A stretch of DNA of 64,000 nucleotides from CAVXEH01 sp963805305 (GCA_963805305.1 CAWDTM010000008.1:372001-436000), one strand, 5' to 3'; positions 7,110 to 15,597 are shown, counted from the stretch's first letter. Translations and numbers: made by a program. The notes: generated by a model not told the origin, from the letters alone.

Positions 7110-8690
7110 ATGCGAGACCCAGACCGCTTCTACCTGACCACGGCGATCTTCTATCCGAGCCCTCGGCCACCGCTCCATTCCCTCTTCGAGGTGATCGGCG
7201 CGGACGTCCTGGCGCGGTACCACCGGCTGCTCGGCGACGACACCCGTTTCCTGACCGGCATGGACGAGCACTCGGCCCAGGTCGAGCCCCTCGCTCGCGA
7301 GCACGGCACTGATCCGCGCTCCCTCGTCGATGCCTGGGCTCCCGCGTGGCGGGAACGTTTCGACCGCTTCGCCATCAGCTACGACCGCTTCATCCGCACC
7401 ACCGATGCGGACCACGTGCGGGCCTCGACCGAGATGGTGCGCCGGGCTCGCGCCAACGGGGACATCTACAAGGGCGTGTACTCCGGCTGGTACTGCCCCG
7501 GAGACAACGAGTTCAAGACCGATTCGCAGCTTGTCGACGGCCACTGCCCGGATCACCCGACCCTCGAGCTGGAGTGGCTCGAGGAGGAGAACTACTTCTT
7601 CCGCCTCTCTGCCTACCAGGAACGACTCGAGACCCTCTACCGCGAGAACCCGTCGTTCTGCGAGCCGGAGCATTTCCGGAACGAGGTGCTCGCCTGGCTC
7701 CGCGAGGGGCTGCGCGACTTCAGCATCAGCCGGGCCGGGGGCAGCTGGGGGATCCCGTTCCCGGACGATCCCGAGCACCGGATCTATGTCTGGTTCGACG
7801 CGTTGACCAACTACGTCACCGGCGCCGGCTTTCCCGACGACGCGGAGATGTTCGCCCGCTGGTGGCCGGCCGACGTGCACGTCATCGGCAAGAACATCAC
7901 CCGCTTCCATTGCCTCTACTGGCCCGCGATGCTGATGAGCGCCGGCCTGCCTTTGCCCCGGGCGGTGTTCGCGCACGGCTTCATGCTCCTGCGCGGCGAG
8001 AAGATGTCGAAGACGCGCGGCAACGTCCTGGATCCCGACGAGGCGGTGGACCTCTTCGGGGTGGACGGCACGCGCTATCTCGTGCTGCGCGAGATCCCGT
8101 TCGACCGCGACGGCGACATCAGCGTGGAAGGGCTCATCCGTCGCTACAACGCGGACCTCGCCAACGACCTGGGCAATCTCGTGAACCGGACCGTGAGCAT
8201 GAGCGCCCGTTACGCCGATGGCGCCCTGCCGACGGTGGCGTCCGCGACCCAGCCAGCCGATCTCGAGCTTCGAGCGGCGGCCGAACGGACGGTCGCCGCC
8301 TATCACGGCGCGATGCGCGCCCTGCACTTCGACGAGGCGCTCGCGGCGATCATGGAGCTCACCCGAGCAGGCAACGGCTACGCGGAGTCGCAGGCTCCGT
8401 GGAGCCTGAACCGCGCGGGCGAGCAGGACCGGGTACGCGAGGTCCTCTCCGCGATGGCGGAGACCTGCCGGATCCTGGGCCACCTCGTGGCACCCTTCAC
8501 GCCTGCCGCATCGGCGCGCCTCGCCACCCAGCTGGGCGTTTCCCAGCCGTATGACGCACGCGGCGCCGGCGGCCCCGGGCTCGCCGCGCTCCTGGCCTGG
8601 GGCGGCGGTCCGGACGGTTGGCAGACGGGCAACGCCGAGCCGCTCTTCCCGCGCACGGAGCTGCCGGTGGTGGAGGAGGCCGCGCCCTGA
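7110..8690 (+). CDS. metG: Methionyl-tRNA synthetase with degenerate HIGH motif
   Basis: A 526-residue class I synthetase that charges tRNA-Met. KMSKT is intact (about residues 298-302), and GADVLARYHRL, FLTGMDEHSAQVE and EENYFFRLSAYQERL match MetRS. The HIGH box is not normal: where the family has P-H-I/L-G-H, residues 20-24 read P-P-L-H-S, so both histidines are displaced or lost. The zinc-knuckle region also has CPGDNE, lacking the second Cys of CPxC. The frame is uninterrupted, so this is not a simple frameshift. Length without the dimerisation domain is normal for the short MetG type. It may be a lineage-specific variant; function as MetRS is still most likely. Confidence 0.85.
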   Translation: MRDPDRFYLTTAIFYPSPRPPLHSLFEVIGADVLARYHRLLGDDTRFLTGMDEHSAQVEPLAREHGTDPRSLVDAWAPAWRERFDRFAISYDRFIRTTDADHVRASTEMVRRARANGDIYKGVYSGWYCPGDNEFKTDSQLVDGHCPDHPTLELEWLEEENYFFRLSAYQERLETLYRENPSFCEPEHFRNEVLAWLREGLRDFSISRAGGSWGIPFPDDPEHRIYVWFDALTNYVTGAGFPDDAEMFARWWPADVHVIGKNITRFHCLYWPAMLMSAGLPLPRAVFAHGFMLLRGEKMSKTRGNVLDPDEAVDLFGVDGTRYLVLREIPFDRDGDISVEGLIRRYNADLANDLGNLVNRTVSMSARYADGALPTVASATQPADLELRAAAERTVAAYHGAMRALHFDEALAAIMELTRAGNGYAESQAPWSLNRAGEQDRVREVLSAMAETCRILGHLVAPFTPAASARLATQLGVSQPYDARGAGGPGLAALLAWGGGPDGWQTGNAEPLFPRTELPVVEEAAP

Positions 8691-9520
8691 GCCGGCGCCG
8701 CGGTCCGCGACATCTTCCGGGGATCGTCGACTCGCACGGGCATCTGCAGCATCCCGCCTTCGACGAGGACCGTGCCGCGGTCCTCGAGCGGGCACGCACG
8801 GCCGGCTTCACGCGCATCGTCGTCCCCGGCTGGGATCGAACCTCATCCGAGGCCGCGGTGGAGCTCGCCGCGCGGCATGCCGACCTCCTGGTGCCCGCGG
8901 TCGGCATCCATCCGCACCATGCCGAGGAGGCGACGGAGACCGACTGGGCCGTCATCGAAGCCCTGGCCACGGAGGCGAGCGTCCGTGCGATCGGCGAGAT
9001 CGGCCTCGACTTCTTCCGTCTGCTCGCCCCCGCCGAGGCCCAGCGGGAGGCGCTGGCACGCCAGCTCGAGATGGCCGCGACTGCGGGCAAGCCGGTGCTG
9101 ATCCACGATCGCGATGCGCACGACGAGGTCGAGCAGCTCCTCATCGACTGGGCCGGTCCGGCCGGTCGGCCGCTGCGCGGCGTCCTGCATTGCTTCTCCG
9201 GGGACGGAGCCATGGCCAGGCGTCTTGCAGCCGGGGGATACCTCGTCTCATTCGCCCTGCCGCTGACGTTCCGCTCCGCCACGGGGCCTCGCGAGGCGGC
9301 CGCGGCGTTGGCTCCCGAGTCGATCCTCGTTGAGACGGACGCGCCGTGGCTGGGTCCGGGCCCAGACCGGCGGAATGAGCCGATCACCGCGCTCCGCGTC
9401 GCGGCCGAGGTGGCTCGGCTGCGTGGGAGCGACCCCGAGACGGTGGCCCGCACGGTGGCTGCGGCGCTCGACCGCCTCCTGTTCGACGGGGCGGGGGACG
9501 CTGGCACGCAACGTGCATGA
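8687..9520 (+). CDS. tatD: TatD-family metal-dependent hydrolase, probable CTG start
   Basis: About 277 residues. Metal ligands of the TatD amidohydrolase fold are visible: DSHGH near the start, Glu in AIGEIGLDFF, His in VLIHDRDAHDE, His in LHCFSGD, Asp in ETDAPWLGPG. The family acts as a 3'-5' DNA exonuclease or deoxyribonuclease. No ATG, GTG or TTG lies at a sensible place. CTG at 8687 overlaps the metG stop (CTGA) and has GGAGGAGG (8672-8679) 7 nt upstream, so CTG is the best start; the only upstream alternative is a TTG at 8618 deep inside metG. Co-translated with metG, an arrangement common for metG-tatD. Confidence 0.85.
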   Translation: MSRRRGPRHLPGIVDSHGHLQHPAFDEDRAAVLERARTAGFTRIVVPGWDRTSSEAAVELAARHADLLVPAVGIHPHHAEEATETDWAVIEALATEASVRAIGEIGLDFFRLLAPAEAQREALARQLEMAATAGKPVLIHDRDAHDEVEQLLIDWAGPAGRPLRGVLHCFSGDGAMARRLAAGGYLVSFALPLTFRSATGPREAAAALAPESILVETDAPWLGPGPDRRNEPITALRVAAEVARLRGSDPETVARTVAAALDRLLFDGAGDAGTQRA

Positions 9521-9589
9521 GCGTGGATCGAACGAGGATGCGCGCGTCGTCGCGGTCATGAGCCCACATGCAGGGAGGACTGCCGAACC

Positions 9590-9832
9590 ATGAGCCAGGT
9601 GAACGTCAACACGCCGGGGGGCGGACCGGAGCCGGTCGAAACCGGTACGGGGTACGGCTTCATCGTCGGAATTCTCGTCGCCATCGTGGTCATCGTTCTC
9701 CTCGCGTACTTCCTGCTGCTCAACCCGGGCAACACGAATGACACGACGAACAGCGGTGGCGCGGGGAACTCGGGGGGGCAGCCGGCGGTGACCCCCGGTC
9801 CCAGCGCCTGGCACCTGGTTGACCTCGGCTGA
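9590..9832 (+). CDS. Small single-pass membrane protein
   Basis: 80 residues with a Shine-Dalgarno AGGGAGG 11 nt upstream. The N-terminal 22 residues are polar, then one transmembrane helix (about residues 23-46, FIVGILVAIVVIVLLAYFLL), then a short Asn/Gly/Ser/Pro-rich tail. Function unknown. It stands alone between tatD and the groESL control region. Confidence 0.65.
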   Translation: MSQVNVNTPGGGPEPVETGTGYGFIVGILVAIVVIVLLAYFLLLNPGNTNDTTNSGGAGNSGGQPAVTPGPSAWHLVDLG

Positions 9833-9932
9833 CGAGTCGGGGCGGCGCCTGCCGCTCCGCGTACGGATCGCCAGGCAGGTCCGGTCTCCCGCCTTCCCGC
9901 ATCGCGCGCGGGGCGTGACGTGAGACCCAATC

Positions 9933-9965
9933 CGAACGGCATCGGCCCAGGGCCGATGCCGTTCG
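9933..9965. terminator. Perfect 15-bp hairpin upstream of groES
   Basis: CGAACGGCATCGGCC (9933-9947) and GGCCGATGCCGTTCG (9951-9965) pair perfectly around a 3-nt loop. It is placed to stop transcription from upstream before the groESL promoter. No T-tract follows. The remaining sequence of the 9833-10151 gap holds the promoter, CIRCE and the groES leader. Confidence 0.65.
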
Positions 9966-9996
9966 TGTGTCCCCTGCAGGTCAACGGTCCCTCCGG

Positions 9997-10026
9997 TTGA
10001 CAAGCGTCGGCGGCAGCCGCTACTCT
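9997..10026 (+). promoter_or_regulatory. groESL promoter
   Basis: -35 TTGACA (9997-10002), an 18-nt spacer, and -10 TACTCT (10021-10026): a good vegetative sigma promoter. The expected start, near 10033, falls inside the CIRCE element, so HrcA binding would block it. Confidence 0.75.
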
Positions 10027-10028
10027 CA

Positions 10029-10055
10029 TTAGCACTCTCCGTGGTCGAGTGCCAG
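10029..10055. promoter_or_regulatory. CIRCE operator (HrcA binding site)
   Basis: TTAGCACTC, 9 nt, GAGTGCCAG. Consensus is TTAGCACTC-N9-GAGTGCTAA, so the left arm is exact and the right arm has two changes at its outer end. It sits directly after the -10 of the groESL promoter. hrcA itself is not in the window. Confidence 0.88.
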
Positions 10056-10151
10056 AACGGTCGCATGGGCCGGTGGCCTCCCGCGTGAGACTCGGCACAG
10101 ATGATCGGCATAGCGCACCTGCGACATGATTTGAGGAGGCACCACGCACAG

Positions 10152-10463
10152 ATGGCCAAAAAGGTAGCCGGAGCGACGAAGCTCAAGCCCCTGGGCGATC
10201 GGCTCGTCATCAAGCCCACGCCGCGCGAAGAGACGACGAAGAGCGGCATCGTGCTGCCGGACACCGCGAAGGAGCGCCCGCAGGAGGGCACCGTCCTGGC
10301 GGCCGGACCGGGCCGCATCCTGGACGACGGGTCCCGCGAGGCGATGGACGTCTCCGTGGGCCAGAAGATCCTGTTCCAGAAGTACGCCGGCACGGAGTTC
10401 AAGCTGGACGAAGAGGAGCTCCTGATCCTCTCCCAGAAGGACGTCCTGGCCGTCATCGAGTAG
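10152..10463 (+). CDS. groS: Co-chaperonin GroES
   Basis: 103 residues of the Cpn10 family: LKPLGDRLVIKP at the N-terminus, the mobile-loop region TTKSGIVLPDTAKERPQEG, and the dome segment near GPGRILDDG. It caps GroEL during protein folding in the cytoplasm. The ATG was chosen from the family length; a GAGGAGG lies 12 nt upstream. First gene of the groES-groEL operon, under CIRCE control. Confidence 0.97.
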   Translation: MAKKVAGATKLKPLGDRLVIKPTPREETTKSGIVLPDTAKERPQEGTVLAAGPGRILDDGSREAMDVSVGQKILFQKYAGTEFKLDEEELLILSQKDVLAVIE

Positions 10464-10520
10464 TCGTCCCGGGTCGCCTGAGGCGAGTTCCGCGGATTGC
10501 TAAGGAGGAAACACACACCC

Positions 10521-12146
10521 GTGGCGAAGCAGCTGCTATTTGATGAGGAGGCGCGTCGAGCGCTCAAGCGCGGCGTGGACAAGATGGCCGAGGCCGTCAA
10601 GGTCACGCTTGGCCCCCGCGGCCGGTACGCGATCCTGGACAAGAAGTTCGGTGCCCCGACGATGACGAACGACGGCGTCACGATCGCGCGCGACATCGAG
10701 CTCGAAGATCCCTACGAGAACATGGGGGCCCAGCTCCTCGAGGAGGTCGCCGCCAAGACGAACGACGTCGCGGGCGACGGCACCACGACGAGCATCGTGC
10801 TGGCCCAGGCGATCATCACCGAAGGGCTCAAGAACGTGACCGCCGGCGCCAACCCAATGGGGCTGAAGCGCGGGATCGAGCGCGGCGTGGCTGCGGTGGT
10901 CGAGGAGATCAAGACCCTCACCAAGCCGGTCGACAGCCGGGACGACATCGCCCACATCGCCTCCATCAGCGCGCGCGACACCGATATCGGCAACACCATC
11001 GCCGAGGTGATGGAGAAGGTCGGCAAGGACGGTGTGGTCACCGTCGAGGAAGGGCAGGGCCTGAAGCTCGAGATCGAGTACGTCGAGGGGATGCAGCTCG
11101 ACCGCGGCTACGTCAGCGCCTACATGGTCACCTCGAACGACGGCGGTCGCATGGAGGCCACCCTCGACAACACGTACCTGCTCGTCACCGACAAGAAGAT
11201 CAGCGCCGTTGCCGACATCCTGCCGGCGCTCGAGAAGGTCGTCTCGCAGGGGCGTCCGCTCCTGATCGTCGCCGAGGACGTGGACGGGGAGGCGCTCGCC
11301 ACCCTGGTGGTGAACAAGCTGAAGGGCACGCTGAACGTCCTCGCGGTGAAGGCGCCGGGCTTCGGCGATCGCCGCAAGGCGATGCTCGAGGACATCGCGA
11401 TCCTGACCGGGGCCCGCGTGATCAGCGAGGAGGTCGGGCGGAAGCTCGACAGCGTCCAGCTCGAGGATCTCGGGCAGGCTCGCCGGGTGACCGCCACCAA
11501 GGACACCACCACCATCATCGATGGGAAGGGCGCCGAGGACGCGATCAAGGCCCGCATCGGCCAGATCAAGCTCCAGATCGAGGACACCACGAGTGACTTC
11601 GACCGGGAGAAGCTCCAGGAGCGCCTGGCGAAGCTCTCCGGCGGCGTCGCCGTCCTGAAGGTCGGCGCGGCCACGGAGGTCGAGCTCAAGGAGAAGAAGC
11701 ACCGCATCGAGGATGCCCTCTCGGCCGCTCGTGCAGGGATCGAGGAGGGGATGGTCGCCGGTGGCGGCTCCGTCCTGGTCCATGCCGTCCCCGCGCTCGA
11801 CAAGGTCGAGGCGCTGGGCGATGAGGCGGTCGGCGTGAACATCCTGCGCCGTGCGCTCGAAGAGCCGCTTCGCCAGATCGCGGCGAACGCCGGCCAGGAG
11901 GGCTCCGTCGTGGTCGACGCGGTCCGCAAGATGAAGCCCGGCCACGGGTACGATGCCCAGAAGGGCGAGTACACCGATATGTTCGCGGCCGGCATCATCG
12001 ACCCGGCCAAGGTGACGCGCTCCGCGCTGGAGAACGCTGCGTCCGTCGCGGCGCTGCTCCTGACGACGGAGACGATCATCACCGACCTCCCCGAGAAGGA
12101 CAAGGCCCAGATGCCGGGCATGCCGCCCGGCGGCATGGACTACTAG
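10521..12146 (+). CDS. groL: Chaperonin GroEL
   Basis: 541 residues, normal length for Cpn60. VTLGPRGRYAILDKKFG, TNDGVTIARDIEL, VAGDGTTTSIVLAQAI (ATP site) and GIEEGMVAGGGSVLVH are all present, and the protein ends in a short Gly/Met tail (MPGMPPGGMDY). The start is GTG with AAGGAGGA about 11 nt upstream; the family begins (M)AKQL. It follows groES by 57 nt and ends at a strong hairpin. Confidence 0.97.
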   Translation: MAKQLLFDEEARRALKRGVDKMAEAVKVTLGPRGRYAILDKKFGAPTMTNDGVTIARDIELEDPYENMGAQLLEEVAAKTNDVAGDGTTTSIVLAQAIITEGLKNVTAGANPMGLKRGIERGVAAVVEEIKTLTKPVDSRDDIAHIASISARDTDIGNTIAEVMEKVGKDGVVTVEEGQGLKLEIEYVEGMQLDRGYVSAYMVTSNDGGRMEATLDNTYLLVTDKKISAVADILPALEKVVSQGRPLLIVAEDVDGEALATLVVNKLKGTLNVLAVKAPGFGDRRKAMLEDIAILTGARVISEEVGRKLDSVQLEDLGQARRVTATKDTTTIIDGKGAEDAIKARIGQIKLQIEDTTSDFDREKLQERLAKLSGGVAVLKVGAATEVELKEKKHRIEDALSAARAGIEEGMVAGGGSVLVHAVPALDKVEALGDEAVGVNILRRALEEPLRQIAANAGQEGSVVVDAVRKMKPGHGYDAQKGEYTDMFAAGIIDPAKVTRSALENAASVAALLLTTETIITDLPEKDKAQMPGMPPGGMDY

Positions 12147-12165
12147 TCCTCGACCCGGAACCGAT

Positions 12166-12196
12166 AGGCCCCGGCGGGCGTCTCCCGCCGGGGCCT
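12166..12196 (+). terminator. groESL terminator
   Basis: AGGCCCCGGCGGG (12166-12178) pairs perfectly with CCCGCCGGGGCCT (12184-12196), 13 bp with a 5-nt loop, 19 nt after the groEL stop. The following bases TCTGCTG are only weakly T-rich. Confidence 0.8.
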
Positions 12197-12295
12197 TCTG
12201 CTGCCCGCCGGCCCCTGCTGTGGTGCGATGATCTGGCGCGCGCGGGGCCCGGCCGCTGATCGGCCGGCGGCGGCCGTCAGTGGAGGCGCGGATCG

Positions 12296-13240
12296 ATGAT
12301 GGAGCCTGTCGACCGCGAGGCACACGCGCTCGGTGGGCTCGTGGCGCTCTCTGTCGCGGCCTGGCTCGCCTACGTCGGCGTGCTCATGCTCCTGCGGGGA
12401 GGGACGGTCACCCCGGACCTCGTGCTGACCGTCGTGGCGCTCATCGCCATCGCCGCGCTCGCTGATCGCCCGGTCCTGCGCGAGCTCCTGCCGTTCCCGC
12501 TCATCGCGCTCACGTGGGAGGCGATGCGCGGGCTCTCCGCCGACCTCGTGGCGCGTGCCCACGCCGCGGACATCGTCAGGCTGGAACGCTCGCTCTTCGG
12601 CGGGGTGAGCGGCGGGAGAACACCGAGCGAATCCCTCCAGGCGGCATTCCATTCGGTGGGGACCATCAATCCCCTGGACGTGGTCATGACCGTGGTCTAC
12701 CTCGGCCATTTCGTGGCACCGGTCGTCATCGGCGTCGTCCTCTGGCGGCTCGACCGCTCGGTCTACTACCGGTATGCCATGGCCATGGTCCTGATCGCGC
12801 TGGCCGGGTACGGCACGCAGCTGGTCTTCCCGGTGGCACCTCCGCGGCTCGCCTTCGAGTTCGGCGCGCCGCTCGCCGTCCACGACATCGCCGCGCAGGT
12901 CCTCGATGCCTTCCGCTTCGTGCCGTTCGCCGCCTGGGGCTACGGCAACCTGTCGGGCAACGAGCTGGCGGCATTCCCGTCGCTCCATGCCGCCTTCCCC
13001 CTGGTCGGGGCGTTCTTCCTGGCGCGCGTGAGTCGCCGCGCGACATGGATCGCCATCGCGTGGTCGGCCGTGGTCTGGTTCGCGATCGTCTACCTGGCGC
13101 AGCACTACCTCGTCGACGCCCTTGCCGGCCTGGGGTACGCCGCTGTCGTCTGCGCGGTCACGGGCCACGCCTCGTTCGAGGCGGTCACGCGTCGCCTGGC
13201 CACGATCCCGCTGCCCGGTGTCGCCACCCGAGCCGATTGA
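12296..13240 (+). CDS. PAP2-superfamily integral membrane protein (inositolphosphotransferase-like)
   Basis: 314 residues with about six to seven membrane segments. The C-terminal half has the PAP2 C2/C3 motifs: FPSLHAAFPLVGAFF and, about 35 residues on, a histidine in YLAQHYLVDALAGLGY. The N-terminal part before the PAP2 core resembles the Aur1/inositolphosphotransferase type rather than a plain phosphatase. It likely transfers or removes a lipid headgroup phosphate at the membrane. The start ATG has GGAGG 9 nt upstream; a second ATG follows at once. Confidence 0.8.
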   Translation: MMEPVDREAHALGGLVALSVAAWLAYVGVLMLLRGGTVTPDLVLTVVALIAIAALADRPVLRELLPFPLIALTWEAMRGLSADLVARAHAADIVRLERSLFGGVSGGRTPSESLQAAFHSVGTINPLDVVMTVVYLGHFVAPVVIGVVLWRLDRSVYYRYAMAMVLIALAGYGTQLVFPVAPPRLAFEFGAPLAVHDIAAQVLDAFRFVPFAAWGYGNLSGNELAAFPSLHAAFPLVGAFFLARVSRRATWIAIAWSAVVWFAIVYLAQHYLVDALAGLGYAAVVCAVTGHASFEAVTRRLATIPLPGVATRAD

Positions 13241-13293
13241 GTGCGTCGCCTTCCCGATTCGACGACCCGGACGTCAGTCGGGCGTCGACGTTT

Positions 13294-13310
13294 GCCGGGG
13301 CGCGCCCGGC
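13294..13310. terminator. Possible short hairpin between convergent genes
   Basis: GCCGGG and CCCGGC pair around a 5-nt loop in the 75-bp gap between the PAP2 gene and the convergent methyltransferase. Only 6 bp, so weak. Confidence 0.3.
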
Positions 13311-13315
13311 GTTCC

Positions 13316-14029
13316 TCACGGGGCGGGCCGGACCGCGCGGATGTGCAGAAACAGGGGGAGGCGCTGCCATCGATCGCCGGCCGGCGCGCTCGAATCGGGG
13401 ATTTCCGCCAGCCGCTCGATGACCATCCCGGCCGCGGCCAGGCCGTCGGCATAAACCTGCAGCGGCCGATGCTCTGACACGAACGTCATCCGCAGCCCGT
13501 CACGCTCGAACGTGTCGCGCGTGCGACGACGCTCGAAGTAGCTCCCGCGGATCACGAATGGCGCGTCCGCCGTGCGCTCGGTGAAGGTCCCGGCGGAATT
13601 GATGGGATGGACGATCGCCATGGCGAGGTGCCCCCCGGGGACCAGCACCCGGGCCGCCTCGCCCAGGGCCGTCTCGAGCTCGTCGACGTCCTGGTACGAC
13701 ATGAATGCCACGACCAGCGCGATCGATCCGTCCGGCACCGGGAGGCGTGCGGCATCGGCCTCGAGGTATCTGCCGTTCGGATCGGCCTCGCGGGCGGCCG
13801 CCAGCAGCGTTGGCGACGCGTCGATGCCGATCATCTCGTACCCGCGATCTCGCAGGTCGCGCGTCAGCCGGCCCTCGCCGCAGCCGACATCCAGGGTCGG
13901 ACCTGCCGGGGCCGGCAGCAGCGGGAGGAACCGGTCGCGGTGGAAACGCCAGTAGCTATCGTGCTGCGGGGCGCGGGCCCATGCGATCCAGTTTCCGGCC
14001 TCGGCCTCCCACGCCTTCCGCAGGCTCAT
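13316..14029 (-). CDS. Class I SAM-dependent methyltransferase
   Basis: 237 residues. Motif I is LDVGCGEGRLTRDLRDRG, followed by the acidic residue of motif II (IGIDASPTLLAAA) and motif III (GGHLAMAIVHPI). It belongs to the Methyltransf_11 group; substrate unknown. The ATG overlaps the stop of the upstream nitroreductase (ATGA), so the two are co-translated. The longer open frame above is antisense noise. Confidence 0.85.
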   Translation of the reverse strand: MSLRKAWEAEAGNWIAWARAPQHDSYWRFHRDRFLPLLPAPAGPTLDVGCGEGRLTRDLRDRGYEMIGIDASPTLLAAAREADPNGRYLEADAARLPVPDGSIALVVAFMSYQDVDELETALGEAARVLVPGGHLAMAIVHPINSAGTFTERTADAPFVIRGSYFERRRTRDTFERDGLRMTFVSEHRPLQVYADGLAAAGMVIERLAEIPDSSAPAGDRWQRLPLFLHIRAVRPAP

Positions 14030-14571
14030 GTCCGCCGCGCTCCCCAGCGCTCGTAGTGAACGGTCTCGCTGACCGGGCGCCGCGCGGTGCCGCGTGCGGC
14101 CTTCCGCTTGCGGCCCGTCGCGTTGGGCGTGCCGATGGCGATGGCCGTTCGGACCTTGTGCTCGGATGGGACGCGGAGCAGCTCCTTGACGGCTGCCTCG
14201 CCCGCCACGAGCCAGGCCATCCCGCACCCCAGGCCGTGGGCGGTCGCGGCCAGCATGATCCGCTCCGCGATGCGGCCTTCATCGAACGCATCGGTGATGC
14301 GCCGCTCGCCCGGCATCACGACGACGACTGCTAGGGGTGCAGCGGCAATGTGGCCCGCGCTGGGGCTTGCCTCGCTGAGCTGTCGCAGAGTCCCCGGGTC
14401 GGTGACCACAATGAGCTGCCATTCTTGCTGGTTCTGGGAGCTGCCCGTCCAGCGTGCAACCTCGAGGATGTCGTCGAGGACCTCGGGCGCCACCGGGGCG
14501 GGATCGAAGGAGCGGACCTGTCGCAGGGTTCTGAGGAATCGGGTTCGGTCAGTCGCAGCGGTATCGGTCAT
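14026..14571 (-). CDS. Nitroreductase-family flavoprotein
   Basis: 181 residues. RQVRSFDPAPVAPEVLDDILEVAR at the N-terminus and WTGSSQNQQEWQLIVV are typical FMN-binding motifs; GLGCGMAWLVAG lies in the centre. Members reduce nitro or quinone compounds or related substrates with NAD(P)H. The start ATG at 14571 is preceded by a leaderless -10; an upstream in-frame ATG would remove that signal. First gene of a two-gene unit with the methyltransferase. Confidence 0.85.
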   Translation of the reverse strand: MTDTAATDRTRFLRTLRQVRSFDPAPVAPEVLDDILEVARWTGSSQNQQEWQLIVVTDPGTLRQLSEASPSAGHIAAAPLAVVVVMPGERRITDAFDEGRIAERIMLAATAHGLGCGMAWLVAGEAAVKELLRVPSEHKVRTAIAIGTPNATGRKRKAARGTARRPVSETVHYERWGARRT

Positions 14572-14577
14572 CGTCCG

Positions 14578-14583
14578 ATCGTA
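14578..14583 (-). promoter_or_regulatory. Leaderless -10 for the nitroreductase gene
   Basis: TACGAT on the minus strand, 6 nt before the ATG at 14571. Confidence 0.5.
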
Positions 14584-14684
14584 GCCCCCGGGGTCCGTGT
14601 TGCGTCGTGATTCGGTCCGCATGGCACTGTCGCGCACCGGGCGCGGGCCCATGCTGGCCTCCGGAGCCGCATGAGACCACCGTC

Positions 14685-15338
14685 ATGACCATCACCGCGC
14701 CGCCCGAGATGGAGTTCGAGCATCCACAGCACTGGGAGGATCTCCACGCCGCCTCGGCGGACCACGTTCGCTTCGTTTACGTTCCGTACCGCCGATATCT
14801 CAGCCTCGACGGGGTCGCGCGACCGGGCTCGGAAGCCTTCCAGGCCGCGATCGGGACCCTCTACGCCGTCGGGTACACGCTGCACTTCGCCCTGAAATCT
14901 CGCGGCGTCAACGCGCCGGTCGGAGTGCTCGAGGGCGTCTACTGGATCGACCAGCCCGGACCCATCCCGCTCGAGCGCTTCGCGGCCACCCGGGACACGC
15001 CAATGCGCTGGAGGCTGCTGCTGGTGGCACCCGAGGAGGCCACCGAGGAGGAGATCGACGGGGCAAGGGCGGAGGTCGCCCGTCGCGGCACCGCACCCGA
15101 AGCGCTGCTGGCGCAGCTTGCGTGCCGTGGCTGGCTGGAAGGTGAATGTGCCCAGGTCCTGCATGTCGGGTCCTACGATGCGGAATATCCGACCGAGGTG
15201 CGCGTGCACGCGGCAATGGCGGGGGCCGGGCTGCGGCCGCGGGGCTGCCACCACGAGATCTACCTGAGCTCGCCCTCCGCGCCACCCGAGCGCACCCGCA
15301 CGATCATCAGGCAGCCGGTCGAGGAGATCGCCTGGTAG
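14685..15338 (+). CDS. GyrI-like small-molecule-binding domain protein
   Basis: 217 residues. VPYRRYLSLDGVA, SEAFQAAIGTLYAVGYTLHF and LEGVYWID match the SOUL/GyrI-like superfamily found in GyrI-like inhibitors and in effector domains of regulators (COG4832 type). A duplicated half follows (CHHEIYLSS near the end). No DNA-binding domain is attached, so it probably binds a small ligand or acts as a toxin-sequestering protein. No clear Shine-Dalgarno precedes the ATG. Divergent from the nitroreductase gene. Confidence 0.75.
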   Translation: MTITAPPEMEFEHPQHWEDLHAASADHVRFVYVPYRRYLSLDGVARPGSEAFQAAIGTLYAVGYTLHFALKSRGVNAPVGVLEGVYWIDQPGPIPLERFAATRDTPMRWRLLLVAPEEATEEEIDGARAEVARRGTAPEALLAQLACRGWLEGECAQVLHVGSYDAEYPTEVRVHAAMAGAGLRPRGCHHEIYLSSPSAPPERTRTIIRQPVEEIAW

Positions 15339-15390
15339 CTCGACCCGCGTCGGCAGATCATGACGGAATATGGCAGGTTCGGCGTTCACA

Positions 15391-15409
15391 CTGTCGGCAT
15401 AGCCGACAG
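15391..15409. repeat. 8-bp inverted repeat upstream of a small gene
   Basis: CTGTCGGC and GCCGACAG around ATA. It may be an operator or a short hairpin in the leader of the small gene at 15429. Confidence 0.35.
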
Positions 15410-15428
15410 AGCGAGGATGAGCCGAACC

Positions 15429-15581
15429 ATGTACTCAAGCGAGCTGTTCCACCTGATGGCCGACGAGCGCGAGCGCGAGGTCCGTCACCTGCTGAAGGTG
15501 CGGGCCCTGCTCGCCGGCCCTTGCCGCGATCGCTCGACCATCGCGGCGCCACCCCGTGAGCGCAGGGCGCGCGGCCGATGA
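15429..15581 (+). CDS. Small charged protein (about 50 residues)
   Basis: MYSSELFHLMADEREREVRHLLKVR is amphipathic and charged, likely helical; the tail is Arg-rich. Short proteins of this style (an N-terminal helix with Arg/Glu repeats) are common in related high-GC genomes. An in-frame ATG 12 nt upstream (15417) is an alternative. No family is recognised, and it may be spurious. Confidence 0.4.
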   Translation: MYSSELFHLMADEREREVRHLLKVRALLAGPCRDRSTIAAPPRERRARGR

Positions 15582-15597
15582 GCGGTTGCACCCACCG

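Noticed and set aside
7062..8795. Very long minus-strand open frame continuing upstream of the FNR through metG
   Set aside because: It is antisense of metG; the translation is low-complexity and lacks any domain, and the FNR start at 7061 gives the normal family length.
12238..12290. GGCCG-rich inverted repeats before the PAP2 gene
   Set aside because: Short GGCCG/CGGCC repeats are expected at this base composition, and no single clear stem stands out.
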